From positions 51,007-115,006 of the forward strand of contig NZ_JAHBZK010000018.1 of the NCBI RefSeq assembly GCF_019635465.1: a DNA stretch of 64,000 bases, read 5' to 3'. Under the pieces are notes generated by a model, which ran no database searches, was not told the origin of the DNA, and saw only the letters and a program-made list of their open reading frames with translations. Below, piece by piece: positions 40,780 to 50,423 of this stretch (its first letter is position 1; each line of letters starts with the position of its first letter). The position numbers and the translations under genes are program-made. The DNA comes from Hydrogenophaga sp. Its GTDB lineage: Bacteria > Pseudomonadota > Gammaproteobacteria > Burkholderiales > Burkholderiaceae_C.

Positions 40780-41928
40780 TCAGTTGCCCGCGGGCGCGGC
40801 CTTGAGGTTGACGACCTGCACGGCGGTGCCGTCGCGCTGCAGGCGCTGCTGGCCGGCCACCACCACCGTCATGCCCGGCGTCAGGCCCGACAGGATCTGC
40901 ACCTCGGCCCCGCGCCGCACGCCCAGCTCGACCTCGACGCGCCGCGAAACGAGCTTCTTCGCGTCGCCCTGCCCCTGTTCTTCGGCCAGCACCACGTACT
41001 GCTTGCCCGACTGGGGAAACACCGCCTCTTCGGGCACCACGACCGCCGCCTCGTTGACCGAGAACACGATGAGCACGCGCGCGAACATGCCAGGGCGCAG
41101 GTTGGCATCGGCCACGCGCGGCATGACCGCACGCACCGCGATCGAGCGACCGTTCGCGTCGAGCAACGGATCCACCGCCAGCACCCTGGCCTCGAAGCGC
41201 CGCCCGGGCAATGCGTCAAGTTGCACCTGCACCATCTGCCCGGCGGCGATGCTGCTCTGGTAGCGCTCGGGCAGGCGGAAATCGACGGTGAGCTCGGAGG
41301 TGTCCTCCAGGTTGACAAGCTCGTCGCCGTCCTTGACGTACTGGCCCAGGTTGATGCTGCGCAGGCCGAGGGTGCCATCGAAGGGGGCGGTGATGCGCAT
41401 GCGCTGCAAGCGCGCATCGGCCAAGGCCACCTGGGCTTCGGCCACCTGCAGTGCAGCGCGGCTTTCGTCCACCACGCGCGCGGCCACAAAGCTTTGTGCC
41501 AGCAGTTCCTCGTTGCGCTTGAGGTTGGCGCGCGCGATCGACAGCTGCGCCTGTGCCTGGCTGAGTTCGGCGCGCTGCAGTGTGTCGTCGAGTTGCACCA
41601 GCACCTGGCCACGGCGCACCCGGGCGCCGTCGGCAAAGGCAATGCGCGCCACGCGGCCGGCGGTTTCGGGCTTGAGGGTGACGCTCTGGCGGGAGCGCAG
41701 GCTGCCCACGGCCTGGGCATCGTCTTGCAGGCGCACGGTGCGCACCTGGGTGACTTCCACGCTGGCCGGCCCACCAGCGCGGGCACTGCCCGCCGATGGC
41801 TGGGCTGCGGCCGCCGTCGGCGACTGCGCCGTGGATCGGGCGGGGCGCTGTTGCCACCACCACGCGGCCAGAACCGCCACCACCAGACCGGCGACCGCCA
41901 CCGAGGCGGTCAGGGAAGGTTTCGCCAT
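40780..41928 (-). CDS. RND efflux periplasmic adaptor (membrane fusion protein)
   Basis: A 382-residue adaptor. It has an N-terminal hydrophobic anchor (about residues 7-25), an Ala/Ser-rich linker, a lipoyl-like half (GRVARIAFADGARVRRGQVLVQLDD), an alpha-helical hairpin, the second half (ITAPFDGTLGLRSINLGQYV), and beta-barrel and membrane-proximal domains. It would bridge the RND pump to an outer-membrane factor. It is first of the two-gene operon. Confidence 0.92.
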   Translation of the reverse strand: MAKPSLTASVAVAGLVVAVLAAWWWQQRPARSTAQSPTAAAAQPSAGSARAGGPASVEVTQVRTVRLQDDAQAVGSLRSRQSVTLKPETAGRVARIAFADGARVRRGQVLVQLDDTLQRAELSQAQAQLSIARANLKRNEELLAQSFVAARVVDESRAALQVAEAQVALADARLQRMRITAPFDGTLGLRSINLGQYVKDGDELVNLEDTSELTVDFRLPERYQSSIAAGQMVQVQLDALPGRRFEARVLAVDPLLDANGRSIAVRAVMPRVADANLRPGMFARVLIVFSVNEAAVVVPEEAVFPQSGKQYVVLAEEQGQGDAKKLVSRRVEVELGVRRGAEVQILSGLTPGMTVVVAGQQRLQRDGTAVQVVNLKAAPAGN

Positions 41929-42005
41929 GAACTCACTCGCTCAAGAGATGACCGCCGGCGGCCGACCCCACGCGGGCTTACCGACCGTTGCCGTGCTTAC
42001 GATGG

Positions 42006-42018
42006 CGCACATTGTGCG
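42006..42018. promoter_or_regulatory. Palindrome upstream of the RND operon
   Basis: CGCACATTGTGCG is a perfect 13-bp palindrome in the 183-base gap between the adaptor gene start (41928) and rnhA, 78 bases from the start. It is a candidate operator for a local repressor; no regulator gene is adjacent. The rest of this gap shows nothing else recognisable. Confidence 0.35.
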
Positions 42019-42111
42019 GCCACGTTGTGAACCGTGGGTAAACGCCGCACTTGTCCCGGTCGAACGGCGGGAAACGTCTGTCGCAACCCGCCCGATCCGG
42101 CTCAACCCGGT

Positions 42112-42546
42112 TCAGCCCGGCACACCCCGGTTGGCCAGGGCGTCGGCGCGTTCGTTGCCCGGGTTGCCCGAATGGCCCTTGACCCAATGCCACTCGATGC
42201 GGTGCTGCCCACCATGCACCAGAGCGTCCAGGCGCTGCCAGAGTTCCACGTTCTTGACGGGTTGCTTCGACGCGGTCACCCAGCCCTTCTTCTTCCAGTT
42301 GTGGATCCACTCGGTGATGCCCTGGCGCACGTACTGGCTGTCCAGATGCAGCGAGACGCGGCAGGGCCGCTTCAGCGCTGACAGCGCTTCAATCACCGCC
42401 ATCAACTCCATGCGGTTGTTGGTGGTGTTGGCCTCACCCCCCCACAACTCCTTCTCATGTCCCTCGGTCTGCAGGTACGCCCCCCAGCCGCCAGGGCCCG
42501 GATTGCCCTTGCAGGCGCCATCGGTGTAGATCACCACGTGGTTCAA
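42112..42546 (-). CDS. rnhA: Ribonuclease HI
   Basis: A 144-residue RNase HI with the DEDD catalytic set: Asp9 ([11 protein letters not shown]), Glu47 (NNRMELMA), Asp69 (LDSQYV) and Asp135 (NERADALA), plus the basic handle [12 protein letters not shown]. It cleaves RNA in RNA-DNA hybrids. The start is TTG (AAGAG six bases upstream), which gives the family-typical [10 protein letters not shown] start. It is 23 nt after the YafS-like methyltransferase gene, in the order known from E. coli. Confidence 0.95.
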   Translation of the reverse strand: MNHVVIYTDGACKGNPGPGGWGAYLQTEGHEKELWGGEANTTNNRMELMAVIEALSALKRPCRVSLHLDSQYVRQGITEWIHNWKKKGWVTASKQPVKNVELWQRLDALVHGGQHRIEWHWVKGHSGNPGNERADALANRGVPG

Positions 42547-42569
42547 CTTGGTCTCTTCTTTCTGTTCAA

Positions 42570-43337
42570 TCAATGGCGGTTGGCAATGGACACCGGTGCC
42601 GCCGCAGGCGCGCGGCGTGGCTTCCAGGCTGGCCCCAGCACACGCATGCCACGCACCCGCTTGACCGCCACCACGAAATACACCGCCCCCAGAATGCGCC
42701 ACCAGCGCTCGCCCGCCTGGTCCATCCAGGCGTAGCGCTGCAACCATTTGTCGCTGTGCACCGCCGGGCGGTAACAGCCGTAGCGCTCCGATTCGAGCTC
42801 AAGGCTGAGCAGGCGCAGCCAGTCGCGCAAACGCCAGGGGCCGATGAAGGCGCCAGCGTCGGGCAGGTACAGCCGGGAGGCGCCGAACCAGCCGATGCCC
42901 ATGCGCTGCATCAGCCGCGCCCGGCCCTGGCGGGCGCCCCACAGGCTGGCAGGGTTGAAGCCACTGATCACGACCCGCCCTTCGGGCACCAGCACGCGCT
43001 CGACCTCGCGCAGCACATGGTGCGGGTCGGCGCTGAACTCCAGTGTGTGCGGCAGCACCAGGAGGTCAATGCTGGACTCTGGGAATGGCAGCGCGGCGGC
43101 ATCAGCCACCAGTGCGCAGTTGAGCGGTGACGCGTCGGGAACTTCGGGCAGTGCCAGCCATCTGTGGGGCATGCGGTTGGCGCGCAGGGTCGCCAGCTGC
43201 GGCAACCCCAGTTGCAAGGCGTTGAAGCCGAAGATGTCGGCCACCGCGAGGTCGAAGCGATCCTGCTCCCAGGCCAGGAGGTATTGGCCGGGTGCCGTGT
43301 CGAACCAGTCGGACAGGCTGTGCAGGGAATCGGTCAT
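42570..43337 (-). CDS. YafS-like SAM-dependent methyltransferase
   Basis: A 255-residue class I methyltransferase-type protein: LQLGLPQL in the first-strand region, [52 protein letters not shown] (split here over motifs II-IV) and a 90-residue basic C-terminal tail. The first SAM loop is degenerate. The place between rnhA and gloB matches E. coli yafS. Substrate is unknown. Confidence 0.85.
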   Translation of the reverse strand: MTDSLHSLSDWFDTAPGQYLLAWEQDRFDLAVADIFGFNALQLGLPQLATLRANRMPHRWLALPEVPDASPLNCALVADAAALPFPESSIDLLVLPHTLEFSADPHHVLREVERVLVPEGRVVISGFNPASLWGARQGRARLMQRMGIGWFGASRLYLPDAGAFIGPWRLRDWLRLLSLELESERYGCYRPAVHSDKWLQRYAWMDQAGERWWRILGAVYFVVAVKRVRGMRVLGPAWKPRRAPAAAPVSIANRH

Positions 43338-43426
43338 GCGTCAGGGGCGTTCTGCGCCGCAATGTCTGCGACACTTCGGGGGTCTTGCGAACGAGCCCGC
43401 ACTCTACACGTCCCTCGACCGTCCCC

Positions 43427-44200
43427 ATGCAGCCGATCCCGATTCCTGCCTTCACCGACAACTACATCTGGATGCTGCACAACGGGCAGCGCGCGCTGGT
43501 GGTGGACCCGGGCGAAGCCAGCGGCGTGTTGCAAGCGCTCAAGGAAGCCGGGCTCACGCTGGACACCATCCTGATCACCCACCACCACGCCGACCACACC
43601 GGCGGCGTGGCCGAGCTGCGCGAGGCCACCGGCGCGCGGGTGATCGGCCCGGCTTTCGAGACCATGCCCGAACCGCTGGCGCGGGTCAGCGGCGGCGAGC
43701 AGGTGCAGGCCCTGGGCCTGACCTTCGACGTCATCGACGTGCCCGGCCACACCAGCGGGCACATCGCGTATTTCTGCGGCGATGTGGGCGGCCTGCCTCT
43801 CGTGTTCTGCGGCGATACCTTGTTCTCGGGCGGCTGCGGTCGCCTGTTCGAGGGCACTCCGGCGCAGATGCACGACTCCCTTGGCCGGCTGGCTGCGTTG
43901 CCCGGCAACACCCGCGTGTGCTGCACGCACGAGTACACCCTGTCCAACCTGCGCTTTGCGCTGGCGGTTGAACCCGCCAACGCCGAGCTGGTTGCGTACC
44001 AGGCGCGCTGCGAGGCCCTGCGCGCGCGCCAGCAACCCACCCTGCCCAGCTCGATCGAGCTGGAGCGCCACATCAACCCCTTCCTGCGCACAACAGAGCC
44101 CGCCGTGGTGCGGGCCGCCGCTGCGCAGGCACCCGGTAGTGGCAGCGACCCCGTGTCGGTGCTGGCCGCCCTGCGGGAATGGAAAAACGTGTTCCGATGA
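43427..44200 (+). CDS. gloB: Hydroxyacylglutathione hydrolase (glyoxalase II)
   Basis: A 257-residue metallo-beta-lactamase-fold enzyme: THHHADH at residues 51-57 binds the two metals, with further ligands in GHTSGH and [13 protein letters not shown], and [11 protein letters not shown] contributing the substrate site. It hydrolyses S-lactoylglutathione to lactate and glutathione. The stop overlaps mltD (ATGA), and the gene is divergent from the YafS-like gene. Confidence 0.95.
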   Translation: MQPIPIPAFTDNYIWMLHNGQRALVVDPGEASGVLQALKEAGLTLDTILITHHHADHTGGVAELREATGARVIGPAFETMPEPLARVSGGEQVQALGLTFDVIDVPGHTSGHIAYFCGDVGGLPLVFCGDTLFSGGCGRLFEGTPAQMHDSLGRLAALPGNTRVCCTHEYTLSNLRFALAVEPANAELVAYQARCEALRARQQPTLPSSIELERHINPFLRTTEPAVVRAAAAQAPGSGSDPVSVLAALREWKNVFR

Positions 44201-45783
44201 TTCGTCTGTCTCTGGCGCTGCGCCGCGGTTGGCAAGCCGCCTGCGCCTCCACCCTGGCTGCCTTGCTCGCGGGCTGCGCCAGCACCGTCACCGTTGACAA
44301 CGGCACTGCGCCCGCCACAAAAACCGCGACCACGCCTGCTGCCACCGACGCTGCGTCCGCGGCAGCGGCACCCCTGCCGCCACAACGGCTGCCGGCGAAC
44401 GTGCCGCTGAGCGAAATCGCCGTGGCGCCGTTGAACACACCCACCGTGACCTCGCTGGACGCGCCCGCCGACCTGTGGGAGCGCATCCGCCGCGGCATGG
44501 CCATGCCCGACCTCGACGATGAGCTCGTGCGCCAGCACGAGCAGTGGTACCTGGCCCGGCCTGACTACATCCAGCGCATGACCGAGCGCTCGCGGCGCTA
44601 TCTGTTCCACATCGTCGAGGAGCTCGAGCGCCGTGGCATGCCCAGTGAACTGGCCTTGCTGCCCTTCATTGAAAGCGCCTTCAACCCGACGGCCGTGTCC
44701 AGCGCACGCGCCGCCGGCATGTGGCAGTTCATGCCCGCCACCGGCGCGTCGTTCGACCTCAAGCAAAACGCCTTCAGGGACGACCGGCGCGATGTGCTGG
44801 CGTCCACGCGCGCCGCGCTCGACTACCTGGAGCAGCTGTACGCGCGCTTTGGCGACTGGCAACTGGCGCTGGCCGCCTACAACTGGGGCCAGGGCAATGT
44901 GGGGCGGGCCATCACGCGCAACCAGCGCAGCGGGTTGCCCACCGGCTACCTCGACCTGAGCATGCCCAACGAGACCCGCCACTATGTGCCCAAGCTGCAG
45001 GCGGTCAAGAACATCGTGGCGCACCCCGAGCGCTACAACGCCACGCTGCCCGACATCGGCAACCACCCCTTCTTTGACACCGTGACCATCGAGCGCGACA
45101 TGGACGTGTCCCTGATTGCTCGGCTGGCGGAGGTGAGCGAAGACGACGTGCGTGCGCTCAACCCGTCCCTCAAGCAGCCTGTGGTCATGGCCAACGGCAC
45201 GCCCAATGTGCTGCTGCCCTGGGACAACGCCCTCATCTTCCAGCGCAACCTCAAAGCCCACCAGGGCCCGCTGGCGAGCTGGACGGCCTGGGTCGTGCCC
45301 AAGACCATGACCGCTGCCGAGGCGGCCAAGCGGGTCGGCATGAGCGAGCGCGACCTGCGCAGCGTCAACAACATCCCGGCGCGCATGCGGGTGCGCGCCG
45401 GCTCCAGCCTGATCGTGCCGCGCAGCGACCGCTTCGACCGCGACGTGCCCGCCCATGTGGCCGACAACGGCATGCTCAACTTGCAACCCGAGGCGGGCAC
45501 CCGTCGCGTGGTGGTGCGGGCCCGCAAAGGCGACAACGTGGCCAAGGTGGCACGGCGATATGGCCTGAGCGCCGTGCGTGTGGCCGAGTGGAACGGGATG
45601 TCGGTCAACACGGCGCTCAAGAGCGGCCAGCGCCTGACCTTGCACCTGCCGCCCAAGGCCGGCAGTGCCACCGCCAAGAAGCGCAGCAAGCCCACGGCCA
45701 ACAAGACCCGCAACGCCGCCAGCGGCAAGAAGAAATCGGGCAGCGACAAGACCCGCGTGGCCAGCAAGGTCAAGGCGCCCTGA
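44197..45783 (+). CDS. mltD: Membrane-bound lytic transglycosylase D, LysM
   Basis: A 528-residue lipoprotein. A lipobox (LLAGC, Cys27) ends the signal peptide. After an Ala/Thr-rich spacer, an SLT domain carries the catalytic Glu159 ([11 protein letters not shown]), [12 protein letters not shown] and [16 protein letters not shown]. Two LysM-like segments follow (around 300-410 and 430-485), then a Lys-rich tail. It cleaves peptidoglycan glycan strands with 1,6-anhydro ends at the outer membrane. It is coupled to gloB as in E. coli gene order. Confidence 0.94.
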   Translation: MIRLSLALRRGWQAACASTLAALLAGCASTVTVDNGTAPATKTATTPAATDAASAAAAPLPPQRLPANVPLSEIAVAPLNTPTVTSLDAPADLWERIRRGMAMPDLDDELVRQHEQWYLARPDYIQRMTERSRRYLFHIVEELERRGMPSELALLPFIESAFNPTAVSSARAAGMWQFMPATGASFDLKQNAFRDDRRDVLASTRAALDYLEQLYARFGDWQLALAAYNWGQGNVGRAITRNQRSGLPTGYLDLSMPNETRHYVPKLQAVKNIVAHPERYNATLPDIGNHPFFDTVTIERDMDVSLIARLAEVSEDDVRALNPSLKQPVVMANGTPNVLLPWDNALIFQRNLKAHQGPLASWTAWVVPKTMTAAEAAKRVGMSERDLRSVNNIPARMRVRAGSSLIVPRSDRFDRDVPAHVADNGMLNLQPEAGTRRVVVRARKGDNVAKVARRYGLSAVRVAEWNGMSVNTALKSGQRLTLHLPPKAGSATAKKRSKPTANKTRNAASGKKKSGSDKTRVASKVKAP

Positions 45784-45812
45784 AGCCAGTCAAGACCTCT
45801 GGCCTCAGGAAT

Positions 45813-46859
45813 TCAGGCGCGGAATCGCTCCTTGGCCTTCGCCGCAAACACGTTGGTGAAGCGGCGTGCCAGGTCCACCGGCCCGATGCTCGCCTCGCCC
45901 AGCGCACGCGCCGCGGCTTCGGGCCCGCCCTTGGGCATCAGCCCGTCCACCGTCCAGGCCTCGCGCGAGCGTTCGACCGACGCGAGGTAGAGCGCGCGGT
46001 CGCCCTGGAAGTGGCCTTCCGGCACCGTCTTGATCAGGTCGGAAGGGCCCGCCGTCTGCAACCATTTGAGCGCGTGCACCATGGCGTCCGTCAGTGCCTG
46101 TGTCAGACGCGGAAACTGCTCGACAAAGCCGGCGGGGGCGCTCAGACAGCCCACCGGCAGCGGTCCGCCAAACACCTCGTGCGTACCGCGCAGGTTGCGC
46201 GCGTCGGCCACCACCCGCAGCTCGCCCGACTGCTCGAGCTGGGTGATCACTGGGTCGGCGTGGCACAGCGCATCGAGCTGGCCAGCGCGAAAGGCCTGCA
46301 AAGCCGCCGTGTGGTTCGCCAACATGGCGAGCTGGATCTCCGCTTCACCCACACCGTCGCGCTGCAGCACCCGCGACAGCAACTGGCGGCTCGTGTCGTC
46401 ATGCACCGAACAGCCCACGCGCCGACCCCGCAAGTCCTTGCCATTGCGGTAGCCCGTCAGGGTGCGGGTGGACACGCCCAGCACCACCTGCGGCGCGCGC
46501 GCCTGCACCACGAAGCTTTGCCACATCGACTCGCGCAAGGCCGGGTTCAGCAGCTGTGTGAAGGGCGCGCTCAGCACATGCGCCTCCTTGGCCAGCACGG
46601 CGGCCATCGCCTGGCCGGTGTCGGCGTAGTCGCGCAACTCGATGTCCAGCCCCTCCTCGCGGAAGAAGTTGAGCTGCTGCGCCACGGTCAGTGGCAGGTT
46701 GGGCAAGCCGACCCGGTGATCCATCGCAATGACGATGCGGGTGTCGACCAGCTTGGGGGGGAACGGCACCGGGCGCGCGAGCGGACCCTGGGCGTGCAGG
46801 GCCCGGGCACCCAACAGCCCACCGACAAACGCAATGCCCAACGCACGGCGACCCAACAT
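45813..46859 (-). CDS. THI5/NMT1-type ABC substrate-binding protein
   Basis: A 348-residue periplasmic protein with an N-terminal signal (cleavage near ALHAQ, residue 24) and the SsuA/NMT1-like fold: QQLNFFREEGLDIELRDYADTGQAM, GCSVHDDTSRQLL and LDALCHADPVITQL. Family ligands are sulfonates, nitrate, pyrimidines or thiamine precursors; which one applies cannot be told. No permease or ATPase gene is adjacent, so it is an orphan. The 146-base gap upstream has imperfect nested inverted repeats (46879-46910). Confidence 0.82.
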   Translation of the reverse strand: MLGRRALGIAFVGGLLGARALHAQGPLARPVPFPPKLVDTRIVIAMDHRVGLPNLPLTVAQQLNFFREEGLDIELRDYADTGQAMAAVLAKEAHVLSAPFTQLLNPALRESMWQSFVVQARAPQVVLGVSTRTLTGYRNGKDLRGRRVGCSVHDDTSRQLLSRVLQRDGVGEAEIQLAMLANHTAALQAFRAGQLDALCHADPVITQLEQSGELRVVADARNLRGTHEVFGGPLPVGCLSAPAGFVEQFPRLTQALTDAMVHALKWLQTAGPSDLIKTVPEGHFQGDRALYLASVERSREAWTVDGLMPKGGPEAAARALGEASIGPVDLARRFTNVFAAKAKERFRA

Positions 46860-47005
46860 GACCTCGACGTCCTTCCCCGACCTGTGATTCGTGTGACCAC
46901 AGATTAGGTCGAGGCACGCGACACGCCATCCGGACGAGTCCCGAGCGGGTTTTTACCGAGCGGATTCGGCGAACTCAGGTACGCCGGCGTACTCGAAGGC
47001 GACGC

Positions 47006-47608
47006 TCAGCGCCGGTCGACCAGCGCGTGCGCGATGGTGCCAAGGTCGACGTATTCGAGCTCGCTGCCAATGGGCACGCCGCGGGCCAGGCGCGTGACCT
47101 GCAGGCCACGGTCCTTGAGGGCCTGCGCGATCACGTGCGCGGTCGTTTCGCCTTCGGCGGTGAAATTGGTGGCCAGGATGATTTCGCGCAGCGGCACCTC
47201 GGGGTCCGCTTCGTCGATGCGATCAAACAGCCGATCCAGGCCGATGTCGCGCGGCCCGACGCCGTCGAGCGGACTGAGTTTGCCCATCAGCACGAAGTAC
47301 AGCCCCTTGTAGGCGCCGGTGCGCTCCATCGCGGCCTGGTCGGCGGGCGTCTCGACCACGCACAACACGCTGCGATCGCGCCGCGGATCGCGGCATGTGC
47401 TGCAGATTTCGTCCTCGGTGAAGGTGTGGCAGCGCGCGCAGTGGCGCACGTTGTCCACCGCCTGCGTCAGCGCACCCGCCAGGCGGCGCGCGCCCTCGCG
47501 GTCGTGCTGCAGCAGATGAAACGCCATGCGCTGGGCCGACTTCACCCCCACGCCGGGCAAGCGGCGCAGCGCATCGATCAGCCCGTCAAGGGTGCGGTGG
47601 TCGGACAA
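47006..47608 (-). CDS. recR: Recombination mediator RecR
   Basis: A 200-residue RecR: the helix-hairpin-helix region [20 protein letters not shown], a four-Cys zinc finger (CARC and CSTC) and a Toprim domain ([15 protein letters not shown]). With RecFO it loads RecA at gaps. The start is TTG, 13 nt after the ybaB stop. Confidence 0.95.
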   Translation of the reverse strand: MSDHRTLDGLIDALRRLPGVGVKSAQRMAFHLLQHDREGARRLAGALTQAVDNVRHCARCHTFTEDEICSTCRDPRRDRSVLCVVETPADQAAMERTGAYKGLYFVLMGKLSPLDGVGPRDIGLDRLFDRIDEADPEVPLREIILATNFTAEGETTAHVIAQALKDRGLQVTRLARGVPIGSELEYVDLGTIAHALVDRR

Positions 47609-47621
47609 GGCGTGGCGCGGA

Positions 47622-47954
47622 TCAGAACGGGAACTTCATACCCGGCGGCAGGCCTGGCATGCCGGCGGTGAGCTTGCCCATTTTCTCGTTGCTGGTCTCT
47701 TCGGCCTTGCGCACGGCCGCATTGAAGGCGGCGGCCACCAGGTCTTCGAGCATGTCCTTGTCGTCGGCCAGCAGGCTGGGGTCGATGGTGACGCGCTTGA
47801 CGTCGTGCTTGCAGGTCATGACCACCTTGACCAGACCAGCACCGGATTCGCCCGTGACCTCGATGGTGGCGAGTTCGTCCTGCGCCTTCTTGAGGTTGTC
47901 CTGCATGGCCTGGGCCTGTTTCATCAGGCCGGCGAGTTGTCCTTTGTTGAACAT
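47622..47954 (-). CDS. ybaB: YbaB/EbfC nucleoid-associated protein
   Basis: A 110-residue small DNA-binding protein: N-terminal [20 protein letters not shown] and the [20 protein letters not shown] helix. It binds DNA as a tweezer-like dimer. The dnaX-ybaB-recR order is conserved widely, and all three are one transcript here. Confidence 0.95.
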   Translation of the reverse strand: MFNKGQLAGLMKQAQAMQDNLKKAQDELATIEVTGESGAGLVKVVMTCKHDVKRVTIDPSLLADDKDMLEDLVAAAFNAAVRKAEETSNEKMGKLTAGMPGLPPGMKFPF

Positions 47955-47979
47955 GGGGGAAGTCCTTGTCAGAGAGAAA

Positions 47980-49866
47980 TCAGGTGCTGGCCTTGAGGGA
48001 GCCGGGCACGATTGTGCCGCCGAAGTCGCGCATCATCGTCTGCACGAACGGGTCGGCCAGGATCTGCTGCTCGGCCTCGCGTTGCCGCCGCTCGGCCTCG
48101 GCCGCGTTGCGCCGGGCTGGCGAATCGGACACCGCGCCGGCCTCGACCAGCAATTCAACCGCATGCCCCAGCGACTGCAGTGCCGCTTGCAGCCGCTCAC
48201 GGTTGCTGCCCTGGTTGAGCGACTCGCGCTCGATGCGCAGGCGCCAGCGCAGCGCCTCTCGCTCGACCAGCTGGGATTGCAGGGCCAGCTCGCGCACCAG
48301 CGCCGAAATCGCGCCGGCGTCAATCAATTGCTGCACCACCTCGGCCCAGAACTCGCCCTCGGGGGTGAGCTGCAAGGGTGTGGTGCTTCGGGGTTGGTCC
48401 AGCCGACCCGCGCCGGGCTGCTCGCGCACCGGCACCTTGACCAAGGGAGGTGCAGGCGGTGCCACCGGGGTTGGCGCTGCCGGCTGCGACGGCAGCGCGT
48501 CCCAGGGCGGCAGGTCTTCGTCCTGGGGGTCGGGCCAGGGCGCGTCATCGACAGGTGGCTCTGGTGCGGCCGGCACAGTGTGCGTCTTTGCCTGGGGTGG
48601 GCTGATCGGCGCGGGAGGGACAGCCTCCTGGCGCACCACCGGCCGAGGCTGCGCAGCCGGCTGCACGGGTGGCATCGCTGGCGGCAAAGACACTGCCGGC
48701 GCGGCCGAAACCGGCGCTCGCGCCGGCTCAGCCGCCTTCAGCGAAGTTTTTTTTTCCGCGGTGCCCGAGGGCTTGAAGGCCAGCAGCCGCAACAGCACCA
48801 TGGTCAGACCGGCGTATTCGTCGGGGGCCAGACCGAGCTCGGCGCGCCCGTGCAGGCACAGGCTGTACAACAACTGCGTCTCGTCGGCCGGCAACGCCGC
48901 GGCCAGAGCAGCGATCTGCGCCTCGTCGGGGTCGGTGCTGGCGGACACGGCGTCGGGTGCGCTCTGGTGCACCGCCATGCGCTGCAGCACGCCCGTCATT
49001 TCTTCGAGGGTGGAGGCCGCGTTCTGCCCATTGACCCGCAAGGCTTCGACCGTGTTGACCACGCCCGCGCCATCGCCCGCCGCCAGGGCCTCGATGATGC
49101 GAAAGGCATGGCCACGATCCACCGCGCCCAGCATCTGGCGCACCGGTGCCTCTTGCAGCTGCCCGTTGCCGAAGGCAATCGCCTGATCGGTGAGTGAGAG
49201 CGCATCGCGCATCGAACCGCGGGCGGCCCGTGCAAGCAGGCGCAGGGCGGCCGGTTCGGCGCTCACCTGCTCGGCCTGCAGCACCTGCTCCAGGTGCTCG
49301 GCCACCGTCTCGGGTGCCATGGGGCGCAGGTTGAATTGCAGGCAGCGCGAGAGCACCGTCACCGGTACTTTTTGCGGGTCGGTCGTGGCCAGCACGAACT
49401 TGAGGTACTCGGGTGGCTCTTCCAGCGTCTTCAACATCGCGTTGAAGGCGGTGTTGGTCAGCATGTGCACCTCGTCGATCATGAAGACCTTGAAGCGCCC
49501 CTGCACCGGCTTGTAGACCGCTTGTTCGAGCAGCGACTGGACCTCATCGACCCCGCGGTTGGAGGCGGCGTCGAGCTCGGTGTAGTCGACGAAACGCCCG
49601 GCGTCGATGTCGGTGCAGGCCTGGCAGACGCCACAGGGCTCGGCAGTGATGCCACCCTGCCCGTCCGGTCCGACACAGTTGAGCGACTTGGCCAGGATGC
49701 GCGACACCGTGGTCTTGCCCACGCCACGGGTGCCGGTGAACAGGTAGGCGTGGTGCAGACGCTGGCTCTGCAGCGTGTTGGACAAGGCCTGGACCACGTG
49801 CCCCTGGCCCACCATCTCGCGGAAGTTGCGCGGTCGGTACTTGCGGGCCAGAACGACATATGACAT
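47980..49866 (-). CDS. dnaX: DNA polymerase III subunits tau (and probably gamma)
   Basis: A 628-residue clamp-loader ATPase: Walker [10 protein letters not shown] at residues 45-53, a zinc module (CVGPDG, then CGVCQAC), Walker B region [10 protein letters not shown] and sensor 1 [10 protein letters not shown]. The first 370 residues are domains I-III; a Pro/Ala-rich linker and the tau-specific polymerase- and helicase-binding part follow. At codons 371-374 nine consecutive A occur, and the two alternative frames both stop within eight codons, so a gamma-like form of about 376-379 residues is predicted. The TAGAAT box is seven bases before the ATG, so the mRNA is probably leaderless. Confidence 0.96.
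   Translation of the reverse strand: MSYVVLARKYRPRNFREMVGQGHVVQALSNTLQSQRLHHAYLFTGTRGVGKTTVSRILAKSLNCVGPDGQGGITAEPCGVCQACTDIDAGRFVDYTELDAASNRGVDEVQSLLEQAVYKPVQGRFKVFMIDEVHMLTNTAFNAMLKTLEEPPEYLKFVLATTDPQKVPVTVLSRCLQFNLRPMAPETVAEHLEQVLQAEQVSAEPAALRLLARAARGSMRDALSLTDQAIAFGNGQLQEAPVRQMLGAVDRGHAFRIIEALAAGDGAGVVNTVEALRVNGQNAASTLEEMTGVLQRMAVHQSAPDAVSASTDPDEAQIAALAAALPADETQLLYSLCLHGRAELGLAPDEYAGLTMVLLRLLAFKPSGTAEKKTSLKAAEPARAPVSAAPAVSLPPAMPPVQPAAQPRPVVRQEAVPPAPISPPQAKTHTVPAAPEPPVDDAPWPDPQDEDLPPWDALPSQPAAPTPVAPPAPPLVKVPVREQPGAGRLDQPRSTTPLQLTPEGEFWAEVVQQLIDAGAISALVRELALQSQLVEREALRWRLRIERESLNQGSNRERLQAALQSLGHAVELLVEAGAVSDSPARRNAAEAERRQREAEQQILADPFVQTMMRDFGGTIVPGSLKAST
48747..48755 (-). other. A9 slippage site in dnaX
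   Basis: Nine A in the coding strand read GAA AAA AAA ACT in frame. A -1 shift reads AAC TTC GCT GAA GGC GGC TGA; a +1 shift reads CTT CGC TGA. A hairpin (CCGGCG-CGAG-CGCCGG) begins 20 bases after the A-run, too far for classic ribosomal frameshifting, so transcriptional slippage as in Thermus dnaX is favoured. Confidence 0.6.
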
Positions 49867-49879
49867 GGCCGCGATTCTA
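49867..49879 (-). promoter_or_regulatory. -10 box of a leaderless dnaX transcript
   Basis: On the minus strand: TAGAAT (49879-49874), seven bases (CGCGGCC), then the dnaX ATG at 49866. It faces away from the SRP RNA promoter 45 bases off. Confidence 0.55.
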
Positions 49880-49922
49880 TGCGGGGGGTCCCTGCCTTCA
49901 TCGGGGCTTTACCGCCGTCGCC

Positions 49923-49928
49923 TACAAT
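49923..49928 (+). promoter_or_regulatory. -10 box of the SRP RNA gene
   Basis: TACAAT followed by seven bases (CGCCCCC) and then G49936, the first base of the paired SRP RNA end. This fixes the local -10 to start distance at seven. Confidence 0.65.
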
Positions 49929-49935
49929 CGCCCCC

Positions 49936-50031
49936 GACGGGCCTTCCCGCATGGTGAAGCGGCCAACCGGGTCAGGTGGGGAACCAAGCAGCCCTAACCG
50001 TGAAGCCAGTGCCGGGGTCAAGGCTCGTCAC
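49936..50031 (+). ncRNA. ffs: 4.5S signal recognition particle RNA
   Basis: The conserved domain IV core GGTCAGG...GGAA...AAGCAGCCC is at about 49969-49994. The ends pair: GACGGGCCTT (49936-49945) with AAGGCTCGTC (50020-50029), with one G-U. The length of about 96 nt is usual for small bacterial SRP RNA. It binds Ffh and targets nascent membrane proteins. The exact 3' end is uncertain by a few bases. Confidence 0.93.
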
Positions 50032-50052
50032 CCCCATCTCCCCCACCCACCC

Positions 50053-50406
50053 ATGCCCTCGCGCGATCCCGCCGTCATCGCCAGCTGGCACGCTCACGTC
50101 TACTTTGACGCCGCCACGCGCGACGCTGCCTGGACCTTGCGTGGGTTGATCGGCGAGGCCTTGGGCAATCAAGTGCAGATCGGCCGCTTTCACGAGAAGC
50201 CGGTCGGCCCCCATCCGGTCTGGACGTATCAGCTGGCATTTGAGGCCGAGCGCTTTGCCCATGTGGTGGGCTGGCTGACGCTCAACCATGGCCCATTGGA
50301 CGTGTTGATCCACCCCAATACCGGTGACCCATTGAGCGATCACCGCGACGGCGCACTCTGGCTTGGCCGCTCCCATGCGCTCGATCTGAGCGCGTTGCAG
50401 GCGTAA
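50053..50406 (+). CDS. DOPA 4,5-dioxygenase family protein
   Basis: A 117-residue protein matching the small DOPA-dioxygenase family: WHAHVYFD near the N-terminus, FHEKPVGPHPVWTYQLAF in the middle and LTLNHGPLDVLIHPNTGD, which together hold the conserved His residues for iron. In fungi and plants relatives open the DOPA ring; the bacterial substrate is unknown. It follows the SRP RNA by about 22 nt and may be read through from its promoter. Confidence 0.85.
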   Translation: MPSRDPAVIASWHAHVYFDAATRDAAWTLRGLIGEALGNQVQIGRFHEKPVGPHPVWTYQLAFEAERFAHVVGWLTLNHGPLDVLIHPNTGDPLSDHRDGALWLGRSHALDLSALQA

Positions 50407-50423
50407 CGCGCCAGGCCTGCGCC

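Noticed and set aside
39298-42030. 910-codon open frame on the plus strand opposite the RND genes
   Set aside because: Composition (His, Arg, Gln rich) and position mark it as an antisense shadow.
46879-46910. Operator before the THI5-like gene (nested GACCT/AGGTC and CTGTG/CACAG repeats)
   Set aside because: The two arm pairs are not evenly spaced, so symmetry is poor; noted in the gene entry only.
48700-48755. Classic ribosomal -1 frameshift signal in dnaX
   Set aside because: The hairpin is 20 bases from the A-run, beyond the usual 5-9, and no upstream Shine-Dalgarno-like stimulator is evident; slippage by RNA polymerase is the simpler reading.
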